Origin: Morella rubra
Lineage: Eukaryota > Streptophyta > Magnoliopsida > Fagales > Myricaceae
Assembly (NCBI GenBank): GCA_003952965.2
Contig: CM025852.1
Coordinates: 22,352,280 to 22,416,279, forward strand
Reading direction: 5' to 3'
DNA length: 64,000 nt
In this document: positions 12,867-25,454 of the stretch, in pieces
How the letters are laid out: each line of letters begins with the position of its first letter
Numbering within the stretch: the first letter of the stretch is position 1
Program-made: the position numbers and the translations under genes
The notes under the pieces: generated by a model
Database searches by the model: none
What the model was told of the DNA's origin: nothing
The model's input: the letters and a program-made list of their open reading frames with translations, nothing else

Positions 12867-13060
12867 ATCAGTCTCCGTCGTATATTTGAAAATCAAATTA
12901 ATTTTCGTGATAATAAAAATATAAAATTAATCCCTAATTTCACAAAAACATAAAATCAATCTTCAGTGGAGGGACCAATATCAAAGGAAAATGAAACTAG
13001 AGTGATTAATTTTATGTTTTAATTATCACGAATGATTAATTTGATTTTCGCTTGTAGCAT
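12867..13060. mobile_element. Short foldback MITE
   Basis: AAAATCAAATTAATTTTCGTGATAA near 12890 is matched in reverse complement by TTATCACGAATGATTAATTTGATTTT near 13023-13048. The matching continues inwards through ATAAAATTAATCCCT and AGTGATTAATTTTAT. The element is non-coding. Its outer ends and target duplication are not resolved. Confidence 0.6.
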
Positions 13061-13403
13061 TTAAAAATTAAAAAAATTCTGCGCATGTACTGTAAGTAAA
13101 ACTTCCAATCATCAATATAACGCATGAAGAGAGGAGGAAAAACACGAACTCCTTGTTTTGCTGGAGATCACCCTTGACCGTTGCTTCCTTGATTCTTCTT
13201 GTTTCTCCAAATGAGAGACTGACTGACTGTCTGTGACTCCTTGTATAAGGTGGAAATTGCAACGCCACAAATGCATAAAAAGAGGACTGCAGTTTTGGCT
13301 GTGTATGGTGTTTGAGACGACTCGTGTATCTGCCCAAGTATGCAACCCTTCGGCAGGGCCATTACCCACAAGACTTTGAATCAGTCAAGGAGTTTAAAAG
13401 GAT

Positions 13404-15150
13404 TCAGAATCCCAAAGAACAGAAAGGGTAACAAGAGAAGCAAGATAGCCATCTGTTGTGTGCCACATTCCGGGCTACCGCTTGGTTCTGAACTGCATTT
13501 GTTGTTTCTTTAGGGGTTTCTGACTGTGACTCCGACTGCAGCACTGGCAATGGGCCTGACTGTTGCTTTTGCTTCTCTGGACGTGGCTTCAGGGACATAC
13601 TTTTATCCCCATCCCCTGACAATCTTCATAGAGAAAACACAGGAATTCAGCTATTTGCCCAGTATGCCATTAAGCAAACATAATGTCAGGCGCATATGAA
13701 GTTAAAGAAGATTATATCAGCTAATTAGGAGTACTTATTTTAGGTTTCTGTTTCTTTGAACGAAATGGTTTATAAGTTATTATAAGTGATGTTTTCTTTG
13801 GAGAAGCTAGATGAGTTCACAATCTTAACATCTAGAAAAGCTTAAAGATTACTAGAGGTGCAACGTCAAGTAGTTTTAAGATAACCAAAGCATCCATGCT
13901 TACATTGGAAAAGCAAAAGACCTTGTACTCCCATCGGAAGCTGAAATGCTAGCTGAAGGAGAGGCTTTCCCAGCAAGAGATGGACTTGCTTTGATGCGAT
14001 CTTCTTCATTTTCCTCGGTAACCTTCATGACTGTTTCTGCAGCTGTTGCTCCCATTGCTGCAGAACCCTCATCGGAAGTAACACTTTTTTGGCCAATTTC
14101 GGTTGATATATTCATTGGAGGCAGGTTACTTGACAAGTCAATGAACAGCCCGGATATCGATATTTCCCCAGGCTTACCCAACTCACCAGATTTCCCTAAC
14201 AAAAAGACTTGGTCTTTGGTGAAACTCATGTTCCCCACGTGAATGCTAAACAACGATTCAGTGGAATTTGTACTCCATTCCATTGGAGCTGTAGATTTAG
14301 TTCTCGCGAAGACATAGGGGGGAATCCTTTGCGGAGAAGAATCAGAATCACCAGATCGCTCCATCACCTGCACTGGAGGAAATTGTGTTGCTGACTTATC
14401 AGTTGAGCTTGATCCATTATTAGGACCAGAAACTACTTCTGGCATCTCTGCCAATCCATAATTATGTTGTTCAGGATTGGCTGCAGAGCTGATTGGGAGG
14501 TTCTCATTGCTATAAGTTGAAGCTAACTGACTGTCCTCATCACGGCTGGGGAAGCCTGTTCTGCCTTCAAGGTGATCGCTGGTTGCATTTGCACTCATTT
14601 CCGAGGGGTCTTCAGATGACGAGACAGATGATAAGGAGGACGATGATGATAAGGGCTCTAACTTTTTGTACCTAGAGAGATCATCTTCACCAATTGTTGT
14701 ACCGGGAATTGTCCCCAGATCACTGCTTGTTCTTATCCCTTTTCCAGTTTCCATAACTGAAAGATTCTGGTTTGATTCAGGTACCAATACTACCAAAAGT
14801 CCTGTGCTTGCGTCGTCATGAAGCTTTAAGGGCTTAGCAGTGCCCGCGGGGGACTCAGTGGTAGCATTTGCAGCCATGTGCGAGGTCCCTTCAAACATAG
14901 AGAAGTAGGACGGTGATGATGAGATGCTCAAGTTTTCGTGTGGAGTGGAAATAGTAGTTTCCACAAGGGGGGGAGCAAAATGTGCCATCAAATCAATCTC
15001 TATGTTGCACCTATTTCCAGGCTCCATTACCGATACTGTTTGTTTTGGTTCTTGCTCCAAAGGTCCCATGCCATTGTTATGGCTCAGTTCTTGGTTGCTG
15101 ATAGTGCTTGCAGTTGATGCATTCGTATCCAATAACCGGGTTTCCGCCAT
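13404..15150 (-). CDS. Ser-rich plant protein of unknown function with Cys-rich C-terminus
   Basis: Two exons are supported: 15150-13904 and 13623-13404, joined AT|A across an intron with a GTAAGC donor and a TATGAAG acceptor. They encode 488 residues. The nearer TTGTCAG acceptor was rejected because it brings a stop into frame at once. Most of the protein is low-complexity and rich in Ser, Thr, Glu and Asn. Residues about 60-240 contain two related blocks (HENLSISSSPSYFS... and NENLPISSAANPE..., with SHMAANATTESP and SEMSANATSDHL). A conserved-looking core, EWSTNSTESLFSIHVGNMSF, is followed by SGELGKPGEIS. The last residues, WLSCFSCYPFCS, are Cys-rich and could be lipid-modified. The core recalls small families annotated only as serine-rich proteins in plants, from memory and not checked. 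No domain of known function was seen. Further upstream exons are possible. Confidence 0.7.
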
Positions 15151-16655
15151 TGAAGGGGCAGAAGATGACAGACGAGTGAACTAGCGTTTGTCCATGGGTA
15201 GAAGTATCACCGGTCAAAAATCGAGGCTGGATGTGTCCCAGGATCTCTAATAGTTCCACATCCTTAATCAGATCCCTCGATAGGAATTGCTGACACCTGA
15301 CATTATTGAACCTTATGCTGTCAAAATAGAAGGAAGAAGTGCAAAATGAAACAGAAATAGGCTTATGATTGCAATTCAGGCATATTATTATACTAAATTA
15401 CTGACATCTTAAAACTCTCTATTTATATTAATATAACCTTGTCCTCACGCCCTTACAGCCAACCTTTTGCTTAACCATTTGCCATTTAGGTGGTTGGAGA
15501 TGACTATTCACCAAACGGACGCATTGACTCATTTTTACATACTTGCATAACATACAAATGTATAAGCCATTTCTATTCACGTAGGCACATGCCAATCAAA
15601 TGGTGGAATTCTTCTGCCAAACTGTTTTGCATCATTTAGATCTTTCAAGTGTTGGCACAAGAATTTGTGGTTTTGAATCTGAAATCATCTCAGTGTTTCT
15701 CCCAAATCTAAATTAGGAGATGATATGGATTGGTAACTAAGGGATTGCAAGTTCTATCATTGTCAGCATGCAGGCCAGGATTTGTCTCTGCCTGCTAGAG
15801 TACAGAGAACCATTTTTAAGGCCTTCACTAACAACTTTCTTTCCATCCAAATGAAAAAGTGGCATAATGTTTTTGTACATTACGAAAAAGAACACAATTT
15901 TTTATCTCATAATTGTGGAAGAATCAGTCTCGTTCTTTTCTTTTCTTTTCTCGGTACAAACTTTGACCTATCAATGAATTTCAAGCTACTTGCTGTATGC
16001 AAAGAGCACAGAAAAGCAAAATTTCAAGCGTGTTAATTCGCACATAAGTCAACAAAACCAAACAGAAAGACTCAGAAACATGGTGCTTGCTGAGATATAA
16101 ACATGACAAATCAAAAGAAAGGCAAGGTGAGATATAAGGTAAATGTAACCAAAGAAAGGAAAGAACAAGATACACACGTTTGGAGAGCATAACTCAGCTG
16201 GAAATAGCTAGCAACCCCAAAGTGCTAAAAAGATTGAATGCATCATAGAAAGAAAAGAATGAATGGGGTCAGACCGATATACGTATTTGACGGCGGAACT
16301 CAGTTTGAAACAGCAAGCATCCCCCCAAAGTGCCAAGAGATTGCTGGCTCCAGCTCGAATGCGCCGAGCAATACCCCGAGACTCCTTCTCTACCTTTACC
16401 TCAATCAATAGTGGAAGGCTAGAGATTAGAATTATCACAAACAGAAGAACGGAAGGCCTTGCATGGTTTTAGGCGTTTTTCTATCTCTTTCCTTAAATAA
16501 ACGAACTCTCCGTCTGCGCGCGCTGGTTCATCCAACCAACTTTTCAATCTCAGGCTGGGGAGACGTGGTAACAGCTTGAAAGCTGAGTTCAACGAGGACA
16601 AATCTGTGAAATACATATTTCTTCTGTTGCTAATTTTATTTATATTCATTTTAAG
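15151..16655 (-). other. Upstream region of the Ser-rich gene
   Basis: This lies 5' of the minus-strand gene. The part at 16250-16560 is GC-richer than its surroundings and could be a first, untranslated exon or core promoter. No convincing coding exon was found. The next gene upstream (20369, +) is divergent. Confidence 0.35.
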
Positions 16656-16934
16656 TTAAATATATTTTTATTCCTCCAACTATTATAACTTTAACACTTA
16701 ACACTTAAATTATCAATTTCGTTACAATTTTTTATTTCAACTATCTAAAAAATATATATCTTTACACGCCCTTCCATTAATTTAAGACTGAAATTGATAT
16801 TTTTTTAAATAAAATAATAATTTTACTCTCATAAATTTTGACCGGTAAATATGTCATTCTACTAATAAAAAAATATCTAAATTAATTGAGGATGATGATT
16901 GACATGGTTGATAGGCAAATAAAAATATATTTTT
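16656..16934. mobile_element. Possible MITE with 15-bp terminal inverted repeats
   Basis: AAATATATTTTTATT at about 16658-16672 recurs in reverse complement at about 16918-16932, bounding about 280 bases of AT-rich non-coding DNA. AT-rich repeats of this length can arise by chance, so confidence is low. Confidence 0.35.
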
Positions 16935-17391
16935 TTATTTTCATTTTGGTTCACTAAATATTATATACATATATGTATAAGTATAAGTATGTATATTCAA
17001 TGTTACACCTGGGATCAATATTAATTTTTAGAAGGTTCAAATAATGTGGGGGCCATAGATATTAAGATTTATTTATTGTGGCTCCTTTAAGAAATATTTC
17101 CATGAGTTGTCGAATTTGGGCGTTCCTATATATTGGGCTTTGGGTTGGAGATAGACCCAAACCAAAACGGGTTCTCCTAGTGGGCCCATTAGCTAACTTG
17201 ATCCATTCAAATTTGTAAGTTGTAGAGGGACTCAAATTCGAAGAGAATTAATATAATATCTGCATTTGCACTTAAAATTTAGTTTTATAATATAATTAAA
17301 TTATTTATTTTTATTATAATAAATATAAAAATTTCATTTTGAATCATCTTCCTTTTTACTTCTTCATCAATTTTAATATTCTAAAATTATA

Positions 17392-17631
17392 GACTATGTT
17401 TGGTTTAAATTTTAAAACAATTTTTGTAATTTTTTTTTTTTAAGTAATGTAGCTTGGAATTGATGAAAAGTTTGTTAAAAATTGTTAGAATTTATAAAAA
17501 AATTTGTTAAAAATTGCTAAAATTTGTAAAAAAAAAAACTATTGAAATTGGTAAAAAGATATTAAAATCGATAAAAAAATCAATTATAAAATTTTTTTAA
17601 AAAGATTTTCAAATCAATCCAAACAGAACCT
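17392..17631. mobile_element. GTTTGG-type MITE (related family, copy 1)
   Basis: The left end TATGTTTGGTTTAAATTTT is mirrored by a right end whose reverse complement reads TTCTGTTTGGATTGATTT. The interior is AT-rich with repeated TTGTTAAAAATTG motifs. It is non-coding. It resembles the GTGTTTG elements elsewhere in the window at the ends, less so inside. Confidence 0.45.
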
Positions 17632-18108
17632 CAACTTCTCAAAAATTTTAACATTCAAACGTATCTAACTGACAGAGAAACCAAATGCCGGGCAAAGTTG
17701 ATCATCTCCACCGGACCCAATCCCTTTCAAAAGCGACAGCCTACTCAAATGCGCCACGTGCCACTGAGAGTTGGGTGAGCACATCGGTTGGTGAATTAGG
17801 TGTTTTTTGGGACCCGGAGTCGCCGCAAAACGATAGCAGCTAATTTGTTTTGGAAGTCATTTTATCTCCGATAGGAAGACAAAAGTGCTAATAAATAAAA
17901 TAAAACACACAAACCAAAGGTCAAATGCCTAGTAAAAGTTTCCGTTAAATATTTAATTTCGGTCATAGACAAAATAGATTGGGTGGATCTAGTTAGGTTT
18001 CAGTCCCACCAAATTCCTCTATGCAAGCCAAAGATAAAAATTTCTTGGGACAAACATGACAATTATATATAAGAAATAGGAACTAAATTAGATGCGGGAC
18101 CCTCAAGT

Positions 18109-18287
18109 GGTGTTTGTTGTTAAAATTTCAAAAAATATTTTCAAAATTTTAATAATCTTTTGAAGTTTGAGATTTATTGAGATCGGTGAAAATGTGTGAA
18201 ATATATTAGTATAAATGTTAAAAAATTTGAAATGTATTTATTTTGCTCGAAATTTCCATACCTTGAAATATTGAGGAAGCAAACGCC
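18109..18287. mobile_element. GTGTTTG MITE (copy 2)
   Basis: This begins GGTGTTTGTTGTTAAAATTT and ends GGAAGCAAACGCC, the inverted counterpart. The interior has GAGATTTATTGAGAT, GTGAAAATGTGTG and AAATGTTAAAAAATTTGA, shared in order with the element at 33161-33330 and, inverted, with 49079-49244. It is non-coding. Confidence 0.6.
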
Positions 18288-20368
18288 ACATCAATGTGAT
18301 GACTTCGAAAGTTCTTATCAACATTATTTTCGTATATGAGAGTATTAGTTCGAATTCTGATAAATCTTACTATTTTTTAGAAAAGTCTCACGTCATGGTA
18401 ATATGTTCAAATTTAAGTAATTCAAGACAATGATACTGTTAACAAATCATTTTTCTATATTAAAAAGGAAAAAAAAAGTGCATATAACTTGAGTTAATGA
18501 AAAAAAAAAAGTATAAAAAGGTATATACAAGCAAGGGTGAGTAGTCGGACCAAGTTGCAAATTAAAATCTCTATAAAACTAAGAAAAATGGTGAAAAAAA
18601 TGAAAAAGTTCAGTCAAAGTATGTTAGGCAAGACGAAAACAAAGACTTTGGAGTAGACGTTAAATCTGGATGTATTCAACTTATTTTCTTTTTGGCCATA
18701 TAACGTACTCAATTCAAAATCTCACTGCACAGAACAAAGGAACCAATTAGTTTTCTTTGTTTTTTTTTGAAAAAATATCTGATAACTATTGTGAACTTGG
18801 ACCATCTTAAATTCTGTCCTCTGACTAAATTGTTCTTCTCGATTTTCAGCGATATCCATTTCAAAATTTAGCCTAATGAGCAAAATGTATATAAAGTAGT
18901 AAAATAATTGTATAATTTTGGTTTCTAATGCTCTCAGTACGATTAATTAGGTAAAGATTGATGGAGCTTAGCATGCAGTCCACGATGTTATCAATTCAAA
19001 TTCGTAAAATGGATTTTCTATTTTTTTCAACAGCATGATGTCAAATTTTATGAAATTTCAAGTACAAAATAAAATAAAAATATAATTTTTTAAAATAGCA
19101 GAAAATTATAGGTCCACTTTCAGATTGTCATCTAGAATTTCATTTTGATATCTGTCTTTGTTAAACTATAAATCTTTGTCTAAATCTTGAAATGTCCAAA
19201 GAGTATTTTAAAAAAATAAAAAATAACGTGCAGGTAAAATTACTCCGACCTTTCAATTTTATAGATAAGGATGGTTGAACTACATTAAAGATTGAAATTT
19301 TCTCTATTTTTTTTTTTGGTTTATTTATTTATTTAAGCATCCAACTTGTTGGTATAATCGTAACCCTCGTTTTCAATTTGTAATAGCTTGTGGTCTATCT
19401 GTGTGAAGATAACGGGGCAACGGGCCTTATTCCTCCGGGGGAATCCAAGCAGCAAGATTCAACTGCATTGTCCTACGAAGTTGGGTCTGTTTAGATTTCG
19501 TTTCACATAACTCACATCCTTAAAAGTAAGACTCTTGTTCCCAATGTCGGAAACATACTGAGAGATTATCCCATCCTGCTGTCTTTTTATACGGTACATC
19601 AACTTCGTCTGTGGTGTTCCGGTATTTGTGAAACAGTTGATTGGATTGGTGTGTTTTGCAATTCAGAGGCTGTTCGATTGGGTAGAGCGTGGATGTTCTA
19701 TGCCTCGTACTTGCTTGGGTTGGTTCCTTTTCTTGTAATAATGGGGGAGGACTTCGATAAGGAAATGGGGTTTATTTATATTTTTGTCGATTTTTTGACA
19801 GTGCTACATAGGTCCTTCCCACAGGGTAGATTTTAGTCTTTTGATTTATGCTAAAAAATAACAGCCTAGCAGGGTGTGGTTGTTATTGGGAAGGTGTTTG
19901 ATTGCTCTCAGTGTGTAGATTGAAAGAAGGTCTTTGATGGTTTTGATATGATTGTTGCTCTCGGTTCCTTATAATTTTTTGGTTTAGGTAGCTGCAGAAC
20001 AACTGGTTATTGCTAGAAAAAGTTGGATTGTGTTCGGTTCACTCAACAGCTTTGAGCATGTTTTCCTGTTTCAAGAATTATGTATGATGGCGTCGGAATA
20101 ATTTGATTCTGGAAATTGAGATACGGGGAAACTTGGTTCCTTTAATTGGATTGATGGTTTATTTTTATCGAAGTGGTTTTTAAGTTTTCAGCCCAAAACA
20201 AGTTTTTGTCCGGGAGAGTCGGTGGTATTTTGAATCTTAGGTTCAGGATCTTGTATTGAACTCATGGAAATTGTTGGCTTTGGGATTTCTGTGCTGAGAA
20301 TTAAAACAAAGAGTAAAATTTATGTTGTGGAATTTGTTTAGTGTAGTTTCTGTGAAGGGAGAGAGGAA

Positions 20369-23300
20369 ATGGATTTGTGGGTAGTTGCGGTTGCTGCTGG
20401 TGTTGTATGCTTAGCTAAGTGTCAGCAAAATCTTTCAATTGATGGGAATAGCTTACCCGAACTTTCTTCTGGGGACTCTAACGCTGGAAAGTCTAAACCC
20501 CCTGGTCATCCCTGCCACAGATTTGCATGGAGAAAGAAACTAGGAGATGATGTTTCTACAGATAGAAGATGGGTTTCTGATGGGAGAACTTCTGATATAT
20601 ACCGAACAGACTGTGCTTCAGCGGCAGAAGTGGCTTCCACTAGTAGGTTTGATGTTGAAAATTTGGGGTGTTCTATAACATGTGAAAATCCCATTGTACT
20701 TTCAGTATCCAGCTTACCACAAGGATGCTCAACAAATATCGACATTGTAGCACATGACACCGGAAGTAGATTAAGTGCTGATAGAAGTGGACATTCTGGT
20801 AATTCAGTACCAGGTCCTTCTTCAGGGATAGCTTCTTTTCATCGTTGTTGGAGGAATAGAAGCACTCTTAGAACTAAACGTTCATATGGACCTTTTATTA
20901 AACCCTTAAGTGCCGTGGAAAGTTGTCTGTTGGCTCAGCTATACAAGGAACATGCTGAAATGGAAGATTATGTACTTTGTTCCCCTCCATCACCTTCCAG
21001 ACCAGCTATGAGGCCATTATTTTTTACTGATGGAAACCAAATACTCAGCAGAACAAATGGTCATCTTGTTAGTGAGCAAATTCTTCTTGAGGAAGATAGG
21101 GTTCACAAAGAACCTTGTTTGAACAAGAATGAAAAGGTGTGTGGCATTCCTCCACTACTGGAAATCGGATCATTAGAGTTCCCCAATAAGATGAAAGAGA
21201 CAGGAAAGGTTGGGAATGGAAGACCGAGCCGCTCCATCAAAATGGTCAGTGGAAAACATGTCCACTCACAAGATGGTATGGTTCTCATTTCCTTGACTGT
21301 TTATTATAGCCTATGCACGAAATGTTACTCCATCTAGTGAGGAAACTAAGAGTGATTTCAATTGCTTCTAGTCAATGCTGAGATTCTTCCCTTACCTAGG
21401 AAAGAAATATTTGGTTTTGTAGAATACATGTCCAAGATTTGATTTAGTGTCAATTGTTAAGTCTTGTTTTTTACTTTTTGAAACACCCCCAATTCCCCCC
21501 CCCCCCCCCCCCCAAAAAAAAAGAAAAAAAAAAAATCAGTTTGTCATACCTACGACTTTGATGCTTGAAAGTAAACAAAGAAAGTAGAGGTACTTATTTT
21601 TATTATCTTCAATTCAAGAACTGAGTTCACTGCCAAATAATCCTATTGTCACTATGTGCTCCATCAATTGGCAAGCCCAAGAAATTGTGGAAACAAAAAG
21701 TAATGTCAACTTTTGCATTGATCCCTCAAGCCTCAAATAGTCCTGGAAGATTGTGAGTATCCTCATCAAAACCATAGATGCTGCAACTTTGAAATCAGCT
21801 CTCTGCATTGCCGGAGTTTTCATCGCCTTAGGCAAAGACAATGTGGGGAGCTACTGGGAATATGAAGCTCCAACCCATAAAGCTTCATTAATTAGAAGCA
21901 AAATCAGTAGATTAAGACTTTGGACCCTTGGATTCTTTGTCTTTCTCTCTAGCTATCTGAGACTATTTCATCAGAACTGGGCCAATCAATGATTCACAGC
22001 TTAAAAAATTGAACTCTTCTTTTTCTGTCATCTACTTCTTTGCAGCTTACGGGCAAGTGAGAGGTAACGTTTTTAGTTTGATAAATCCTTGGGACATATA
22101 TAGACACATGTGCATCAAGCTGCTTATATGCTGCTTTTTTTTCATAAGAAAGATTCAATGCTATGAGAAGATTGTGTAAACAAGAAAGCAAGGAAGTGAA
22201 TGGGTTTATGTACTTTGTAAAGTTGAAAAATTTCAGATGCTTGCAAATGACATACACACTGTTGTTAGGTTCTACGATAGATGTTTGCCCACCTACCTAC
22301 GGTGGAACAACTTAGTTCCTGTCCGCTACCTGTACAAAGCCTTGTAATCTGTAATTTTTATTTAGACATTGACAGTGTTTTTCCTGCAGCTTTTGAATCT
22401 TCTTTGATGTATGAAATCTGTAGGCATTTCTCCTTTTCTTCTTCTTATCTTTCTTTTACTGTGTTCGTGTTTGATTTATCTTCTACAATGATGGGTTTAA
22501 ACCTCCAAGCCCCCACAAATATTTTCCCAAATTCCTATTTAACTAAACCCTTACCATTCCTGAATCTTTTCACGACAAACCACTGCAAAACAATCCCAAT
22601 TCTTTAAAATCCAAGATTGTATCTCACATGTGGTGATAGAAATCTGTCCTGCATTGCCCTTCCATTGAAAATTCCAAGCTGTAGAATTTAGAGAACCTTC
22701 TGTTTATTTAAATATGATGTCCTTGCTCTATTTGCAGCAAGGATTTGATATGCTATGGTTCCAACTAGATAGTCATAAACTTCTCGTGCATGGCAGCACA
22801 CTTTGCACGCTGATGAAGCAAGCTTGTGGGAATACTTCCTTCAAGAAACTATACAAAGGTCCGACTAAGATATCTGCTGGAACTCTTTATGCTAGACGAT
22901 AATAAAGTGACATTCCATTCAATTGGGTTGCTGGTTATTGCACTTATCGATTGTTTCCCATACTCCTCTGATTTGTTATTGTAGTACTGTTTTAATGATA
23001 TTAAAATTAATGTCATGGTGCTGATACTTTGACCCTCATCAGGGTTACCAGATGGTCAAATTCTATTCTGCCTCGGGATTTCAATTGGCATTATATCTTC
23101 TTTCATAGTAAATAAAAGAGAAGTAGAGAAGCTGCAAGAGTTGTTGAAGCAGACTCAGAACTTCGTTCAAGATCTGCAAGAGGAACTAGAGATGAAAGAT
23201 TCTGTGACAGTGAAGGAGCTAGCTAATGAACACTATAAGTCACAGGATGCATGTGATAACTCTTATGACAGGGCTCTAACTTCATTTTCTGCCGAACTGC

Positions 23301-24723
23301 ATGTAGATAGTTCGGCAAAATGTAATGGTTTAAAATCATCTTATCAGAAGGCAGAGGAGAGGTCAGAACCGATGAGTCAAATTGAAGCAGAGCTTGAAGC
23401 AGAACTTGAGAGGTTGGAGCTAAACATGAGTTCGTCTAGTTTGGACAGAAGATTGTCTGATCTTGTTGAGGTATGAATGTTTCTGTAACATTTGCATTGG
23501 ACTAGGTGTTTTGCTTCTTCACTCTCAATGGTGGTGTAATGTTTGCATTAGATTGGGTGTTTAGCAGTACCATTCACGACCTACTCTGGTTTTTTGACAG
23601 GGGATAATAAAATAAGTGCTCGTAGCCTGGTTAGTGTAGGAGACTTAACTAATATCAAAATTTTTATAACAGCCGTCATGTCCCTTTTTCCAGCCTTTCA
23701 ATAGCATGTTTTCTCTGCTGAAGAAAGCAATCATGTTTAGCATCTGGGAATTTACTTGATAGTCCAATGAAAAAAAATGTGATGTTATCCAGGAAGTTTT
23801 CTCATCAATGCCACAGATATTACTCTTCCCTCTATGGATTGCATGGGTATTTTTTTTTTTTTTTTCATTTTCGTGTTTTGTATTTTGTGTAGTATTCTTA
23901 ATAGAGCTTGAAATATGCGCAGCTTGACCCAGACTTTGTAGCAGATTTTGCTCAAGGTGAGTTGAGGGCAGACATGATCCATGACCAAGCTGTTGCACAA
24001 CCTAAGTCAAATCGAGATGCAAGGGACGACACGACTCCGGACTCTGGAAACTATGCTGTTTCACCCCGAGAACTGAGCTTCCGTCTGCACGAAATTATTC
24101 AATCTAGACTTGAAGAACGTGTACAGGAGCTTGAGACAGCCCTTGAAAACAGCCAGAAGAAGTTAAACCTCATGGAATCAGGGCGTAGGAGTTCTTGGAA
24201 GAAGTTCTCTAGCTGTGAACGGGAATGTTCCTCTACCCCAGAAAGTTCAGTAGCTAAGGAATGCAATCCTATGGCCCAGCCTCTGGTGATGCATCTCTCA
24301 GGGGAAGCTCTAGATGCAAATGATGATGATGCTTACATAGAGTTAATTAAGATAGACGATTCAGAAGGCCATGATCTATCATTCGGGCTTCATGAAAATA
24401 TGCATCCCGAGGGCTTCAATCTATCGGATCAACCTACACATACGCATCAAAATAGTGGGATAGGTGGTTCCATTACACATCTTGCAATTGACAACGATTT
24501 TTCTTCCATGGAATTCTTTTCTAGCAAGATGAGAAGATTTGGAGGCGACCCAATAGAGGTTCAGGTGTTGGACGATGTTATTAGTGCAAGCGAAGATGAA
24601 AGTAGCGATTTTGATGACGAAATTGAGCAGCAATTGATCAAGCAGATTGTGGAGAAAAGCAAGAAAGGTTCTCCTGTTGTTCTAAACGCACAGAAAGTAT
24701 TGTTGTCTTTGGACGAGAAATGA
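20369..24723 (+). CDS. POLAR-like polarity protein with coiled coil
   Basis: Three coding exons (20369-21275, 23043-23470 and 23923-24723) sum to 2136 bases, or 711 residues. The start MDLWVVAVAAGVVCLAKC is a short hydrophobic segment. The middle is Ser-rich, with SCLLAQLYKEHAEMEDYV. Residues about 309-326 (ILFCLGISIGIISSFIV) form a membrane-like segment, followed directly by a charged coiled coil (VEKLQELLKQTQNFVQDL). Then come VADFAQGELRADM, an acidic region, and a conserved-looking end (QLIKQIVEKSKKGSPVVL). This architecture matches proteins annotated as POLAR-like, relatives of a protein that marks cortical polarity in asymmetric divisions of stomatal precursors. The name rests on remembered family resemblance. 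Intron 1 is 1.77 kb and contains a poly-C/poly-A tract. Confidence 0.78.
21495..21535 (+). repeat. Poly-C/poly-A homopolymer tract in POLAR-like intron 1
   Basis: About 19 C residues are followed at once by about 22 mostly A residues. Such a tract is hard to sequence, and its exact length should not be trusted. Confidence 0.9.
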
Positions 24724-25454
24724 CTAAATGAGCATTGAAACGAAATAAAACAAAGTTCTGCACAGGAATATACGAAATTCATATCCTCTTTGATTCTTTG
24801 GCATCTCTTTTCTTATCCTCATTGTTTGTCCGCTTATTTTTAGCACGGCCGAGCTGCATATGACTCGTAGCGTTGTCCCGCCTTGCTGTAGGCATGAAAA
24901 AAGAGAAGCAAAGGCTCTGCCCACCGATTGCAACTTCGGCTACAAAAGGATTAGGACGAGTGCCTCTTCATCCACTCCAAACAATTGGATAACTGTTTAC
25001 TCTCCTCCTCCGTTCATTAATATAGAACTTTTCATAAAACGCAAGTCGTTCTTTTCTGTCCATGGAGGGCAATAACTAACTTAAGAGTACGAAGGGTTTT
25101 GAATTTCTTATTGGAACAACTGCAAAATTTTAACCAAGGCGAAGCACACAACGCACTATACACAGACAGACAGCCACCTGCATTAGACAGAGACACAGGA
25201 ACCCACAGGCAATTCCACTGCACGAAGTAACATTATTTTGTACTTCTCTGGTTTTTTTTTTTTTTTTTCGTTTTTCATTCGGAAAACACACTTTAGAGTG
25301 CATCAAAGCCAAGTTCTCAGAGCCAAATCCCACCAATAAAATAAATGGTTCAGTCGCTTGATGGGACGGGGGCCTAAAATCTACAAGAAAAAAAGTCTAT
25401 TTGTAATACTGGGTAAAAAGGGAAAGTTCGACTCCTTTATGTCGCAGGCTTTTC
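24724..25454. other. Convergent 3' UTRs of POLAR-like and RNA-binding genes
   Basis: The plus-strand gene stops at 24723 and the minus-strand gene at 25455. The 730 bases between them should hold both 3' UTRs. A T-rich run lies at 25252-25268. No further gene was seen. Confidence 0.6.

Larger units (their letters stand above)
16935..20368. other. AT-rich intergenic DNA and POLAR-like leader
   Basis: No gene is recognised in this 3.4-kb stretch. Foldback elements of one family lie near 17392-17631 and 18109-18287. From about 19380 the base composition becomes less AT-rich and the sequence reads like a 5' leader or leader intron of the downstream plus-strand gene. No splice sites were fixed in it. 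Confidence 0.4.

Noticed and set aside
13560-13622. TTGTCAG as the acceptor for the second exon of the Ser-rich gene
   Set aside because: Joining there gives an immediate in-frame stop; the acceptor nine bases upstream (CTATGAAG) keeps the frame open.
18340-18365. TTAGTTCGAATTCTG, resembling a tRNA B box
   Set aside because: No A box, no acceptor stem and no cloverleaf could be drawn around it. The same applies to AGTTCGAGGTTC at 57770.
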